DNA from: JAXMEQ01 sp046348225
Lineage (GTDB): Bacteria > Pseudomonadota > Gammaproteobacteria > Burkholderiales > Burkholderiaceae_C
Direction: 5' to 3'
Length of the DNA: 64,000 bases
NCBI GenBank assembly: GCA_046348225.1
Contig: JAXMEQ010000003.1
Coordinates: forward strand, 62,001 to 126,000
Made by a program: the position numbers and the translations under genes. The notes under the pieces are model-generated. The model saw only the letters and a program-made list of their open reading frames with translations, did not search any database and had not been told where the DNA came from. This document shows positions 31,611 to 40,806 of the stretch, piece by piece. Position 1 is the first letter of the stretch. Each line of letters opens with the position of its first letter.

Positions 31611-32789
31611 TCAGGCGGCCGTCTCCGGCAAAGGGGCATCGTATTGCGGGGGTATGGTGACGGATGAGCGCTCGGCCAGGGCCAGGGCCAGCTGCTGGCG
31701 CAGTTCGGCCAGCCCTTCGCCGGTGCGGGCGCTGACAAAGAGGCGGGGAACGGCGGCGCCGTCCAGTTCGTACATGTCCTGCAGGTGCAGGGGGCGCCGA
31801 CCGATTTCAAGAGCGTCCAGCTTGTTGAACACCAGCAGCTGGGGGACCCCGTCCGCACCAATCTCCTGCAACACGCGCTGGACCTCGGCAATCTGCTCCG
31901 GGAAGTCGGCGTTGGCGCCGTCCACGACATGCAGCAGCAGGTCGGCATCGGCCGCTTCCTCCAGCGTGGCCCGGAAGGCGTCGATCAGGCCGTGCGGAAG
32001 GTCGCGGATGAAGCCCACCGTGTCGGACAGCGACACCGATCGGCCAGCTTCGCCCAGGTAGAGCTGCCGGGTGGTGGTGTCCAGCGTGGCAAACAGCTGG
32101 TCGGCCGCGTAGGCGCGTGCCTTGACCAGTGCATTGAACAGGGTGGACTTGCCTGCATTGGTGTAGCCGACCAGCGAAATGTTGAAGGCGTCGCGCCGGT
32201 CGCGCTGGCGCCGCTGGGTCTGGCGTTGTCGCTTGACCTTGTGCAGCCGTTCCTTGGTGCGCTTGATGGCGTCGCTGATCATGCGGCGGTCCAGTTCGAT
32301 CTGCTTTTCGCCGGGGCCGCCGCGTACACCGGCGCCACCGGTCTGGCGCTCCAGGTGCGACCAGCGCCGCACCAGACGCGTGCTGAGGTACTGCAGGCGC
32401 GCCAATTCGACCTGGAGCTTGCCTTCATGGCTGCGGGCGCGCTGGGCAAAGATTTCCAGAATGAGCAGCGTGCGGTCATTGACCGGCCGCTCCATGTGGC
32501 GCTCCAGGTTGCGCTGCTGCGCCGGGCTGAGCGACTGGTCGAACAGGATTTCGGTGGCGCCGGTCTCGGCCGCCAGGGCCTTGATTTCATCGGCCTTGCC
32601 GCTGCCGACGAACAGGGCGGCGTCAGGCGCCTTGCGCTTGCAGGTGACGCGGGCCACCGGCTCCATGCCGGCGGTCTGGGCCAGCAGGCCCAGCTCTTCC
32701 AGACCTGCGTCGAAATGCGGCAACCCCAGGTCGACGCCCACCAGGACGGCAAGGGCACGGGGATTGTCAGGCGTGGCGGGCAGGCTCAA
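31611..32789 (-). CDS. hflX: GTPase HflX (ribosome-splitting factor)
   Basis: 392 residues: an N-terminal HflX domain with a coiled coil (GGAGVRGGPGEKQIELDRR) and a G domain carrying SLVGYTNAGKSTLFNALV (G1), DTVGFIRDLPHGLI (G3) and VFNKLDAL (G4). HflX splits stalled or hibernating 70S ribosomes under stress. No ATG fits; TTG at 32789 gives a normal N-terminus (SLPATPDNPRALAVLVGVD). It lies 54 bases downstream of hfq. Confidence 0.94.
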   Translation of the reverse strand: MSLPATPDNPRALAVLVGVDLGLPHFDAGLEELGLLAQTAGMEPVARVTCKRKAPDAALFVGSGKADEIKALAAETGATEILFDQSLSPAQQRNLERHMERPVNDRTLLILEIFAQRARSHEGKLQVELARLQYLSTRLVRRWSHLERQTGGAGVRGGPGEKQIELDRRMISDAIKRTKERLHKVKRQRQTQRRQRDRRDAFNISLVGYTNAGKSTLFNALVKARAYAADQLFATLDTTTRQLYLGEAGRSVSLSDTVGFIRDLPHGLIDAFRATLEEAADADLLLHVVDGANADFPEQIAEVQRVLQEIGADGVPQLLVFNKLDALEIGRRPLHLQDMYELDGAAVPRLFVSARTGEGLAELRQQLALALAERSSVTIPPQYDAPLPETAA

Positions 32790-32843
32790 AGCAGCACGGA
32801 TCCAGGAAAACGCAGCGTCCCGCCAGCCGGTGCGGCCGGTTCG

Positions 32844-33092
32844 TCAGGCGGCAGGGGCGTCGGTGCCTTCTGCGGCGGAGAAATTGACGGCACGGCCCGG
32901 AACAATGGTCGAGATGGCATGCTTGTAGACCATCTGGGTGACCGTGTTGCGCAGCAACACCACGTACTGGTCGAAAGACTCAATCTGACCCTGGAGCTTG
33001 ATGCCGTTGACGAGGTAGATCGACACTGGCACATGCTCGCGGCGCAGGGTGTTCAGGAAGGGGTCTTGTAGTAGCTGCCCTTTGTTGCTCAC
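32844..33092 (-). CDS. hfq: RNA chaperone Hfq
   Basis: 82 residues, the usual beta-proteobacterial size. Sm1 motif (HVPVSIYLVNGIKLQGQIES) and Sm2 motif (YKHAISTIVP) are intact, with N-terminal GQLLQDPFLNTLRR forming the helix of the Sm ring. Hfq hexamers pair small RNAs with mRNAs. The short C-terminal tail is typical of the group. The 100-base gap to der probably holds its own promoter. Confidence 0.98.
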   Translation of the reverse strand: MSNKGQLLQDPFLNTLRREHVPVSIYLVNGIKLQGQIESFDQYVVLLRNTVTQMVYKHAISTIVPGRAVNFSAAEGTDAPAA

Positions 33093-33193
33093 GATATTCT
33101 CCGTGTTCGGAAGTTTGTTGGAAAACGGACATTACCACACCCCCGGCGTGCAGCAGGTAGGCCAAAGCCGACAGCCCGCGGGGTTTTAAGGGC

Positions 33194-34537
33194 TCAGTCG
33201 CCGTCCTTGTCGGCAAACGGGTTGCGCGAGGTCTTCATCTCGATGCGCAGCGGGGTACCCACGAGGTTGAATTCCTTGCGGAACCGGCCTTCCAGGAAGC
33301 GCTTGTAGGCGTCTGTCACATGCTCCAGGGAGTTGCCGTGGATCACAATCACCGGCGGGTTCATGCCGCCCTGATGGGCGTAGCGCAGCTTGGGCCGGAA
33401 CATGCCGGATCGCTGCGGGCTCTGGAACTGCACCGACTCCAGCAGCAGGCGCGTCAGGACCGGGGTGCTCATCTTGCAGGTGGCCGACTTGTGGGCTTGC
33501 GCGATCGAGGCCCACAAGGGCCCCAGGCCCTGGCGCTTTTTGGCCGAAATGAAGTGCAACGCCGCAAACTTCAGGAAGGCCAGCCGGGTCTCGATGGAGC
33601 GCTGCAGCAGTTCGCGCTGGTAGTCGTCGACCGCATCCCACTTGTTGACGGCCAGCACCACGGCCCGGCCGCTTTCCAGGATGTAGCCGGCAATGTGGGC
33701 GTCCTGGTCGGTGATGCCCTGCGTCGCATCCAGCAGGAGCAGCACGACATTGGCCGATTCGATGGCCTGCAGCGTCTTGACCACCGAGAACTTCTCAATC
33801 GCCTCGAACACCCGGCCCTTGCGGCGCAGGCCGGCGGTGTCGATCAGCTCGAACTTCTGGCCATTGCGCTCGAACGGCACGGTGATGGCGTCGCGCGTGG
33901 TGCCCGGCATGTCAAACGCCACCAGCCGCTCTTCGCCCAGCCAGGTGTTGATGAGTGTGGATTTGCCCACGTTCGGGCGCCCCGCCACGGCCAGCTTGAT
34001 GGCGCCGGAGCCCGCCGCTTCGGCGTCGTCTTCGGTGTCGGGCAGGTTCAGCGGCGCCAGTGCCAGGTCCACCAGGCTGCGGATGCCTTCGCCATGCGCC
34101 GCCGAGACGGGGTGGACATCCCCCAGACCCAGTTCGTAGAACTCGCTGAGATGCGTGCCGTCCTTCATGCCTTCGGCCTTGTTGGCCGTCAGCACGGTGG
34201 GCTTGCCCAGCTTGCGCAGATACTTGGCAATGTCGTGGTCCTGCGCCGACAAGCCGCCGCGGGCGTCGACCACAAAGACCACCACATCCGCTTCAGCCAC
34301 GGCCTGGCGGGTCTGTTTGGCCATCTCCATGTAGATGCCGCTCTCGGCCGTGGGCTCGAAGCCGCCGGTGTCGATGACGATGTATTCGTGCTTGCCCTGG
34401 CGTCCATTGCCGTAGTGGCGGTCGCGCGTGAGTCCGGCAAAGTCGGCCACGATGGCGTCCCGGCTCTTGGTCAGCCGGTTGAACAGCGTGGATTTGCCGA
34501 CATTGGGGCGGCCGACCAGGGCAATCACTGGTTTCAT
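33194..34537 (-). CDS. der: Ribosome-assembly GTPase Der (EngA)
   Basis: 447 residues with two consecutive G domains (ALVGRPNVGKSTLFNRLTK near residue 5 and VAGRPNVGKSTLINTWLGEE near 180) and a KH-like C-terminal domain (NPPVIVIHGNSLEHV). Der is needed for 50S subunit maturation. It follows bamB by 18 bases; der downstream of bamB is conserved across proteobacteria. Confidence 0.97.
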   Translation of the reverse strand: MKPVIALVGRPNVGKSTLFNRLTKSRDAIVADFAGLTRDRHYGNGRQGKHEYIVIDTGGFEPTAESGIYMEMAKQTRQAVAEADVVVFVVDARGGLSAQDHDIAKYLRKLGKPTVLTANKAEGMKDGTHLSEFYELGLGDVHPVSAAHGEGIRSLVDLALAPLNLPDTEDDAEAAGSGAIKLAVAGRPNVGKSTLINTWLGEERLVAFDMPGTTRDAITVPFERNGQKFELIDTAGLRRKGRVFEAIEKFSVVKTLQAIESANVVLLLLDATQGITDQDAHIAGYILESGRAVVLAVNKWDAVDDYQRELLQRSIETRLAFLKFAALHFISAKKRQGLGPLWASIAQAHKSATCKMSTPVLTRLLLESVQFQSPQRSGMFRPKLRYAHQGGMNPPVIVIHGNSLEHVTDAYKRFLEGRFRKEFNLVGTPLRIEMKTSRNPFADKDGD

Positions 34538-34555
34538 GGGGACCGCCGCAAAGGC

Positions 34556-35698
34556 CTATTCAGGCACGTAGCCGAAGACGCCGCCGCCGCGCGTCACCAC
34601 CAGCAGCGTGCCGCCAGCGAGCACCGGCTGGGCTGCCACGGCAGTGCCGTCAGTCGTGAGGCGATTCAGCGGCGTGCCGTCTTCGCGCGACAGCAGGTGC
34701 ACGAACCCGGTGCTGTCGCCGATGGCGACGGAGCGGCCTACCGCCAGCGGCGCTGTCAGGCCGCGGTACTGGAGGCGGTCGGAGGACCAGGCACGCTCAC
34801 CGTTGTCGCGGCGAAAGGCCACCACGCGGCCGTCGGCCTCGGTGCCGTAGACGCGGGCGTCGTCGCCACCCACACCAAAGGCGCCGTTGGCAGGCTTGCT
34901 CCACAACACGGCGCCACGCGCAGCATTGACGCACCCCACGCTGGCCTGGAAGGCCCGCACGCACACCACGTCACCCATGCGGCTGACCCCGCTGACCAGG
35001 TCGACCAGGCGCTCCACGTCGTTGGTGCCGCGGGGCGTGGCGATTGGCGCGTCCCAGCGGGCGCTGCCATTGACCGGGTTCATGCCCACCAGGCGGCCGG
35101 CCAGGCCCGCCACCAGAGTGTCGCCCACCGCCATCAGCACACCAGCCTGGCGCAGCACCAGCGGCTCGCCGGGGCGCTGCTGGCTCCAGAGCCGGCGGCC
35201 GGTCTGGCCGTCAAACGCCGTGACTGAACGGTCCGCTGCCAGCACAAACACCCTTGCTCCCGCCACGAGCGGCGCGGTGTAGACCTGCGCCGGCATCCGG
35301 TGGCGCCAAAGCTCCTTGCCGGCCGACAGCACGACGAGGTCGTTGCTGGTGGTCACCACCGCAGCACGTTGCCCGTCGCTGCCCACGCCCGCAGCAATCG
35401 GCGCACCCACCGAGCCGCGCCAAAGGTCGCGCCCGCTGGCCGCGTCGATGGCGGCCACCGTACCGTCACTGCCCGCCAGCGTCACGGACGTGCCGTTCAC
35501 CTGCGCCTGCAAGGGAAAGTTCACGTCGCCCAGCCGGGCCGTCCACGCCAGCCGGACGCCCAGCAGCGCCGCGTTGGGTGCCAGTTCTGCGGGCTTTGGC
35601 CGCTCGGGCTTGCTGGAGCAGGCGGACAAAGCCGCTACAAAAATGATAGCGGCCAGCGCAGTGGCAACGCGGGCTGGAGGCATAAAACGCTTGAACAT
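34556..35698 (-). CDS. bamB: Outer-membrane assembly lipoprotein BamB
   Basis: 380 residues: lipoprotein signal ending ALSACSS, then PQQ-like beta-propeller blades (GSDGTVAAIDAASGRDLWRG, VTAFDGQTGRRLWSQQ, VVAFRRDNGERAW). BamB helps BamA fold beta-barrel proteins at the outer membrane. ATG at 35698 overlaps the yfgM stop (TGATG). Repeat copy D supplies residues ~7-22, i.e. most of the hydrophobic signal peptide (PARVATALAAIIFVAA). Confidence 0.95.
   Translation of the reverse strand: MFKRFMPPARVATALAAIIFVAALSACSSKPERPKPAELAPNAALLGVRLAWTARLGDVNFPLQAQVNGTSVTLAGSDGTVAAIDAASGRDLWRGSVGAPIAAGVGSDGQRAAVVTTSNDLVVLSAGKELWRHRMPAQVYTAPLVAGARVFVLAADRSVTAFDGQTGRRLWSQQRPGEPLVLRQAGVLMAVGDTLVAGLAGRLVGMNPVNGSARWDAPIATPRGTNDVERLVDLVSGVSRMGDVVCVRAFQASVGCVNAARGAVLWSKPANGAFGVGGDDARVYGTEADGRVVAFRRDNGERAWSSDRLQYRGLTAPLAVGRSVAIGDSTGFVHLLSREDGTPLNRLTTDGTAVAAQPVLAGGTLLVVTRGGGVFGYVPE
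35631..35680 (+). repeat. Dispersed hairpin repeat, copy D (in the bamB signal sequence)
   Basis: Seven-base stem GCCGCTA (35631-35637) / TAGCGGC (35647-35653) around ACAAAAATGA-type loop bases, then CAGCGCAGTGGCAACGCGGG CTGGAGG. This tail matches copies B and E closely. It is antisense to bamB and spans codons 7-22. Confidence 0.8.
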
Positions 35699-36381
35699 CA
35701 CGACTTGGCTCCAGCGGTGGGGGTGGCTTCGGGTGCCGGCTTCGGGTCGACCCCGAGGGAGTTGAGCTTGACTTCCACCAGTCGCCGGTATTCGCTGCGC
35801 TCGTCCAGGCCCTTGAAGGCTTTGGAGAACTCATCACGCGCCTCGGTGCGTTTGCCCTGCAGCAGGTAAATGTCGCCGCGGCGGTCGGCCGCCAGGGGCT
35901 GGAATTCCGCCGGGAACTCGGCCGTCAGCTGCTTCAGCGCTTCGTCATAGGCCTTGCCATCCACCAACACACCCGCAAGCCGCAGCCGCGCCACGGCGCT
36001 GTAGCCTGGGTCGGCCGACTTCTCGGCTACCCAGGACAGCGCAGCCTTGGCCGCGTCCGCCCGGCCCTGGGCCTGAAAGGCCTTGGCCGCCAGCAGGCCG
36101 GCCTGCTGCGCGTAGGTGGTACCGCCAAACTTGTCCTTCATGTCGGTGAAGCTGCGCTCCAGGCGCGCCACGTCGCCCGCCGCTGCGGCGCGGTCAACTT
36201 CGTCAAACATGACCGAGGCCTGGGCGGCCTGCGTGCGCTGCCAGTACTGCCAGCCGTTCCACGCGGCGATGGTCCCAAACACGGCAATCAGCGCCCAGGT
36301 GATCAGGTTGCCGTAGGTGTTCCAGAAATGCTTGAGCTCGTCAAGCTGTTCCTGTTCTTCAAGGTCGAGGTGTTTTGCCAT
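35698..36381 (-). CDS. yfgM: YfgM-like ancillary SecYEG translocon subunit
   Basis: The 227-residue protein has a short cytoplasmic N-terminus (LDLEEQEQLDELKHFWNTYG), one membrane helix (~24-44) and a periplasmic tetratricopeptide-like domain (RADAAKAALSWVAEKSADPG). YfgM/PpiD assist proteins leaving the Sec channel in E. coli. The hisS-yfgM-bamB-der order is conserved. Its stop overlaps the bamB start. Confidence 0.9.
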   Translation of the reverse strand: MAKHLDLEEQEQLDELKHFWNTYGNLITWALIAVFGTIAAWNGWQYWQRTQAAQASVMFDEVDRAAAAGDVARLERSFTDMKDKFGGTTYAQQAGLLAAKAFQAQGRADAAKAALSWVAEKSADPGYSAVARLRLAGVLVDGKAYDEALKQLTAEFPAEFQPLAADRRGDIYLLQGKRTEARDEFSKAFKGLDERSEYRRLVEVKLNSLGVDPKPAPEATPTAGAKS

Positions 36382-36393
36382 GGGTCTCTTGCG

Positions 36394-37683
36394 TCAAGCC
36401 TTGGATTGTAGGTGGCCGGCCCAGGCGGCCGCGTCGGCCAGCGCGCGGTGCGTCTGCGCGCCAACGCCGTCGCGCAATGACTTGACCGTCACCTCCCCCC
36501 GGGCGAGTTCGTCGGCACCGAAAATCAGCGCATAGCGGGCTCCGCTGGCATCGGCCTTCTTGAACTGCGACTTCATGCTGCCCAGGCCCTCGCCACTACC
36601 GGCGTGCATTTGTACTGCGACACCGGCCATGCGCAGCTGCTGCACGGTTTTCATGGCAACCGGCAACGCGTCGGATTCAGGGATCACGGCGTACGCGTCG
36701 GGCGCAGGCGCCGCCGTGCTGGCGCCCTGCTCTTTCAGCAGCTCCAGCACCCGCTCCAGGCCCATGCCCCAGCCAACGGCAGGCGTCGGCTTGCCACCCA
36801 GAATTTCAAACAGGCCATCGTAGCGTCCGCCACCGCACAAGGTGCCCTGCGCGCCCAGCTGGTCGGTAATGAACTCGAACACGGTGTGGCTGTAGTAGTC
36901 GAGCCCGCGCACCAGCCGCGGGCTGACCGTCCAGCGCACGCCACAGGCGTCCAGCAGGCGCTTGACCGTGTCCAGGTGCTTGAGCGAGGCCTCCCCCAGG
37001 TAGTCGAGCAGCTGGGGCGCCGCGTTCACCATCGCCTGCATGGCCGGGTTCTTGGTGTCCAGGATCCGCAGCGGATTGGTGTGCAGGCGCCGCTGTGCGT
37101 CCGCATCCAGCAGGTCGCGGTGCTGTTCAAGGTACGCGACCAGCGCTGCGCGGTGCGCCTGGCGCTCTGCGGGCACGCCCAGGCTGTTGAGTTCGACCCG
37201 GATGTTCGCCAGGCCCAGCTCCGTCAACAACTGGTGCGCCAGCACCATCAGTTCGGCGTCGACCTCGGCACCCGGAAAGCCCAGCGCCTCGGCACCCAAC
37301 TGGTAGAACTGGCGGTAGCGCCCGCGCTGCGGCCGCTCGTGCCGGAACATCGGGCCCATGTAGTACAGCCGCTTGCCGCCGTCGTACGTCAGGTTGTGCT
37401 CGATGGCGGCCCGCACCACACCGGGCGTGTTTTCGGGCCGCAGCGTAAGCTGTTCACCGTTGAGGCGGTCTTCGAAGGAGTACATCTCCTTTTCGACGAT
37501 GTCGGTGGTCTGTCCGGTACCCCGCACGAACAGCTGCGTCGGTTCGACAATGGGCGTGCGGATGTTGCGGTAGGCGGTGCGCGCCATCAGGTCGCGAACC
37601 TTGCCCTCCAGCCACTCCCACTGCGCAGAAGCGGGCGGCAATATGTCGTTCATGCCCTTGACGGCATTCAGTTTCTCGGCCAT
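36394..37683 (-). CDS. hisS: Histidyl-tRNA synthetase
   Basis: 429 residues with class II motif 2 (YYMGPMFRHERPQRGRYRQF), HisA/HisB signatures (LVRGLDYYSHTVFEF, CGGGRYDGLFE), motif 3 (AVGWGMGLERVLELL) and a C-terminal anticodon-binding domain. It starts MAEKLNAVKGMNDILPP, the standard N-terminus. It lies 9 bases downstream of ispG. Confidence 0.98.
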   Translation of the reverse strand: MAEKLNAVKGMNDILPPASAQWEWLEGKVRDLMARTAYRNIRTPIVEPTQLFVRGTGQTTDIVEKEMYSFEDRLNGEQLTLRPENTPGVVRAAIEHNLTYDGGKRLYYMGPMFRHERPQRGRYRQFYQLGAEALGFPGAEVDAELMVLAHQLLTELGLANIRVELNSLGVPAERQAHRAALVAYLEQHRDLLDADAQRRLHTNPLRILDTKNPAMQAMVNAAPQLLDYLGEASLKHLDTVKRLLDACGVRWTVSPRLVRGLDYYSHTVFEFITDQLGAQGTLCGGGRYDGLFEILGGKPTPAVGWGMGLERVLELLKEQGASTAAPAPDAYAVIPESDALPVAMKTVQQLRMAGVAVQMHAGSGEGLGSMKSQFKKADASGARYALIFGADELARGEVTVKSLRDGVGAQTHRALADAAAWAGHLQSKA

Positions 37684-37692
37684 GGGGTCTCT

Positions 37693-38970
37693 TCAGGCGG
37701 CTTCGGTGGCTTGCGCCTGACCGAAGCGCTTTTCTATGTAGTTTTCGACAATCTGGTGGAACTCGCGGGCGATGTTTTCACCGCGCAGCGTAAGCGCCTT
37801 CTCGCCGTCGATGAACACCGGCGCAGCCGGCGCCTCACCCGTGCCAGGCAGGCTGATGCCAATATCGGCATGCTTGCTTTCGCCCGGGCCGTTGACGATG
37901 CAGCCCATGACGGCCACCTTCATTTTCTCGACGCCAGGGTACTTCTTGCGCCACACCGGCATCTGCGCGCGCAGGTAATCGTCAATCTGTTTGGCCAGTT
38001 CCTGGAAGGTGGTGCTCGTGGTTCGGCCGCAGCCGGGGCAGGCCGTGACGCTGGGCACGAAACTGCGCAGGCCCAGGGCCTGCAGGATTTCGGACGCAAT
38101 CAGCACTTCCTGCGTACGCGACTCGCCCGGTTGCGGCGTGAGCGAGACGCGGATGGTGTCGCCAATGCCTTCCTGCAGCAGGATGCCCAGCGCCACGGCC
38201 GAAGCCACCGTGCCCTTGGTGCCCATGCCGGCTTCCGTGAGCCCCAGGTGCAGCGGGTAATCGCAGCGGCGCGCAAGCTCGCGGTAAACGGAAATCAGGT
38301 CCTGCACGCCACTGACCTTGCAGCTCAGCACGATCTGGCTGCCGTCCATGCCCATCGACTCTGCCAGCCGGGCCGAGTCGATGGCCGAGGTCACCAGGGC
38401 CTCGTACATCACGAGCTTGGCATCCCAGGGCTCGGCCCGCGCACTGTTGATGTCCATCAGGCTGGCCAGCAGTTCCTGATCCAGGCTGCCCCAGTTCACA
38501 CCAATGCGGACCGGCTTGCTCCAGCGCATGGCGGCTTCGATCATCTGGCCGAACTGCCGGTCGTGCTTGTCCCCCTTGCCCACGTTGCCCGGGTTGATGC
38601 GGTACTTCGACAGTGCTTCGGCGCAGGCCGGGTAGTCGGTCAGCAGCCGGTGGCCGTTGTAATGGAAGTCGCCGATCAGCGGCACGTCAATGCCCATGCG
38701 GTCCAGCTGCTCGCGGATGTACGGCACCTGCTGCGCGGCTTCGGGGGTGTTGACCGTGATGCGAACCATTTCGGAGCCGGCGATGGCCAGCTCCTTGACC
38801 TGGATGGCCGTTGCAATGGCGTCCTCGGTGTCGGTATTGGTCATCGACTGCACGCGCACCGGCGCGTCGCCGCCCACCGTCACCACACGCGAGCCCCAGA
38901 CGGTGCGCGCCTGACGCGAGCGGCGGGGCCGCGGCGCCGCGGCTTCAATGGGCAGGCAGTCTTGCATCAC
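37693..38970 (-). CDS. ispG: 4-hydroxy-3-methylbut-2-en-1-yl diphosphate synthase
   Basis: 425 residues. A TIM-barrel N-terminal part (VGGDAPVRVQSMTNTDTEDA) and a C-terminal [4Fe-4S] domain with cysteines in TACPGCGRTT and VMGCIVNGPGESKHADIGI are as in GcpE. It reduces MEcPP to HMBPP in the MEP isoprenoid pathway. Overlap with the rodZ-like stop (38967-38970) indicates coupling. Confidence 0.97.
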   Translation of the reverse strand: MMQDCLPIEAAAPRPRRSRQARTVWGSRVVTVGGDAPVRVQSMTNTDTEDAIATAIQVKELAIAGSEMVRITVNTPEAAQQVPYIREQLDRMGIDVPLIGDFHYNGHRLLTDYPACAEALSKYRINPGNVGKGDKHDRQFGQMIEAAMRWSKPVRIGVNWGSLDQELLASLMDINSARAEPWDAKLVMYEALVTSAIDSARLAESMGMDGSQIVLSCKVSGVQDLISVYRELARRCDYPLHLGLTEAGMGTKGTVASAVALGILLQEGIGDTIRVSLTPQPGESRTQEVLIASEILQALGLRSFVPSVTACPGCGRTTSTTFQELAKQIDDYLRAQMPVWRKKYPGVEKMKVAVMGCIVNGPGESKHADIGISLPGTGEAPAAPVFIDGEKALTLRGENIAREFHQIVENYIEKRFGQAQATEAA

Positions 38971-39986
38971 TTCACCTCGAAACGGGCCACGTTGTCGCGC
39001 GCGACAGGCGCCAGGTCAAACGGCTTGCCGCGGACCTGGACTTCGGTTGCGTCGGCGCGGCCGATCACCACAGCCAATGGCAGTGCGCCACTGGCCCCCA
39101 CCGTCTCGCCTGGCGTGATGATCTTGCGCACCACCACCACGCCCTTGGCGTCGGTCACTTCAACCCAGGACTCGCCGCGGGTCTTGAACACCAGGACGCC
39201 CGTGGTCGGCAACGGCGCCGGCACGGCTGCGGGGCTTGCGCTCCCTGGGGTCAGCACCAGCGTCGGGCTGGCCACCGTGGGAGTCGACACCGCCACCGAC
39301 AAGCCGGGTGACAACGCAGGCGGCTTGACCGATGGCGTGACCGCCACGGTGGTCTGGGGTCCCTGCACGGGCGCGCTGGTTTGCGGTACCGGCGCCGCGA
39401 CCGGGGCCGGGGCCGGCGGACTCGTCACGACAGGTTCACCCACCGGGGCCTGCGCAGGCGGGGCGGTCGCGGGCCCCGCCGGTGCCGCCGCAGTGGTGGA
39501 TTCGATGCGGGAGGCATCGCCGCCGCTGCGTTGTGCGGCCGGCAGGAAAATCAGCACCAGCGCCCCCAGAAGCAGCGCGAATACCGCCAGAAAAACCGGC
39601 TTGGACAGCTGGTCGACCCAGGAACTGCCCGCGCCATCACTGGGCGCCCGAAACGGTGCGTTGATACCGCCCTCGTCATGCGCCAGCCGGGGTGCGGTGG
39701 TTTGTGGCAACCGCTCCAGCACTGGAGCCGGGTCCACCTTCAGGGTACGGCAGACGCTGGAGGCGAGGGCGCGTACGAACACGGCGTCGGGCAGCAGGTC
39801 GAGCCGGTCCGCCTCAAGGGCCTCCAGCTTGCGCACCGGCACCTTCAGAGACACTGCCAGCGCAGCAATGTGAAGGCCGGCGGCCTCCCGGGCCTCCCGC
39901 AGCAGGCTGCCTGCCGTGCCAGCAGGCCCTGCCGGCACGGCCAGCGCCGCAGCGTCCGCCTGCATCGATTGCTCTGCCTCACTCAT
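38967..39986 (-). CDS. rodZ: RodZ-like helix-turn-helix / membrane protein
   Basis: 339 residues: an N-terminal HTH_25 domain (GSLLREAREAAGLHIAALAV), one membrane helix (~130-150: PVFLAVFALLLGALVLIFLP), a long Pro/Ala/Thr/Ser-rich periplasmic linker and a C-terminal DUF4115 beta domain (FKTRGESWVEVTDAKGVVVV). RodZ links MreB to the envelope and helps set rod shape. ATG 39986 lies inside the last codons of pilF (8-base overlap). Confidence 0.9.
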   Translation of the reverse strand: MSEAEQSMQADAAALAVPAGPAGTAGSLLREAREAAGLHIAALAVSLKVPVRKLEALEADRLDLLPDAVFVRALASSVCRTLKVDPAPVLERLPQTTAPRLAHDEGGINAPFRAPSDGAGSSWVDQLSKPVFLAVFALLLGALVLIFLPAAQRSGGDASRIESTTAAAPAGPATAPPAQAPVGEPVVTSPPAPAPVAAPVPQTSAPVQGPQTTVAVTPSVKPPALSPGLSVAVSTPTVASPTLVLTPGSASPAAVPAPLPTTGVLVFKTRGESWVEVTDAKGVVVVRKIITPGETVGASGALPLAVVIGRADATEVQVRGKPFDLAPVARDNVARFEVK

Positions 39987-40806
39987 CAAACGCCCCCCGC
40001 TCCAACGCTGCGACTTCCTTCGACTGCGGGAAGCGCTTTTTCAACTGTTCCGCCAGCTGGCCCATGGCCACCCGGTCATTCATGCGACGCTCCACCCGGA
40101 TGCCGAGCCACAGGGTTTCGGCATTGGCCAGTTCGCTGTTGTTGAGCCGCCGGATGTAGAACTGCGCCCGCTGGTATTCGCCACGCTGGTACAGAAGGTT
40201 GGCCAGATTGAACCCGGTGACCGGATTGCCGGCGTCCAGTTCGTAGGCGCGGGCGAGGCTGCGCTCCGCTTCCGCCCGCTGGCCGCCACGCGCCTGGCAC
40301 ACGCCCAGCGCCATCAGGGTCTTGGCCCGGTCCGCGTACAGCGGGTTGGCCATGGCCTGCTCGAACGACTTGTAGGACTCGGCGTAGCGCCCCTGCTGGC
40401 ACAGCAGCCAGCCGAAATTGTGCTGCGAATTGGCATCTCGCGGATTCAGCGCCACCGCCCGGCGGAAGCTGTCCTCGGCCTGGCGGAAGTCGTTGAGCCG
40501 CATGTAGATGAGGCCCCGCAGGTTGTAGGCATCGGGGAAATTCGGGTCGGCGTTGATGACCTGCTTGAGCTCATCCAGCGCGATGTTGGTCTGGCCCTGC
40601 TCGAAATAGCCGACCGCGAGTTCCATGCGGATACGCGCCCGCTTGCGGGCTTCCGGCTCGTCCGACTCGGTCAGGATGTCGTTGCCCTGACCGGAAGTCC
40701 GGTCGCCCGGCTTGTTCGCGCAGCCGGCAAGCCAGGTGCAGACCGCCATGCAGGTCCACAGGAGCCAGCGCCCTGCGGCCGAGTCACCCAACACAGACAG
40801 TCTCAT
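39979..40806 (-). CDS. pilF: Type IV pilus biogenesis lipoprotein PilF/PilW
   Basis: 275 residues with a lipoprotein signal (CTWLAGCAN, lipidated Cys ~29) and about six TPR repeats (ELAVGYFEQGQTNIALDELK, DAYNLRGLIYMRLNDFRQAE). PilF chaperones the PilQ secretin to the outer membrane. The rlmN-pilF-rodZ-ispG-hisS order is conserved in beta- and gamma-proteobacteria. No other pilus genes are in the window. Confidence 0.94.
   Translation of the reverse strand: MRLSVLGDSAAGRWLLWTCMAVCTWLAGCANKPGDRTSGQGNDILTESDEPEARKRARIRMELAVGYFEQGQTNIALDELKQVINADPNFPDAYNLRGLIYMRLNDFRQAEDSFRRAVALNPRDANSQHNFGWLLCQQGRYAESYKSFEQAMANPLYADRAKTLMALGVCQARGGQRAEAERSLARAYELDAGNPVTGFNLANLLYQRGEYQRAQFYIRRLNNSELANAETLWLGIRVERRMNDRVAMGQLAEQLKKRFPQSKEVAALERGAFDE

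Noticed and set aside
36604..39873. Very long open frame (~1090 codons) on the plus strand opposite hisS-ispG-rodZ
   Set aside because: It is antisense to three certain genes, has His/Arg/Ala-biased composition typical of high-GC shadow frames, no ribosome site and no family motifs.
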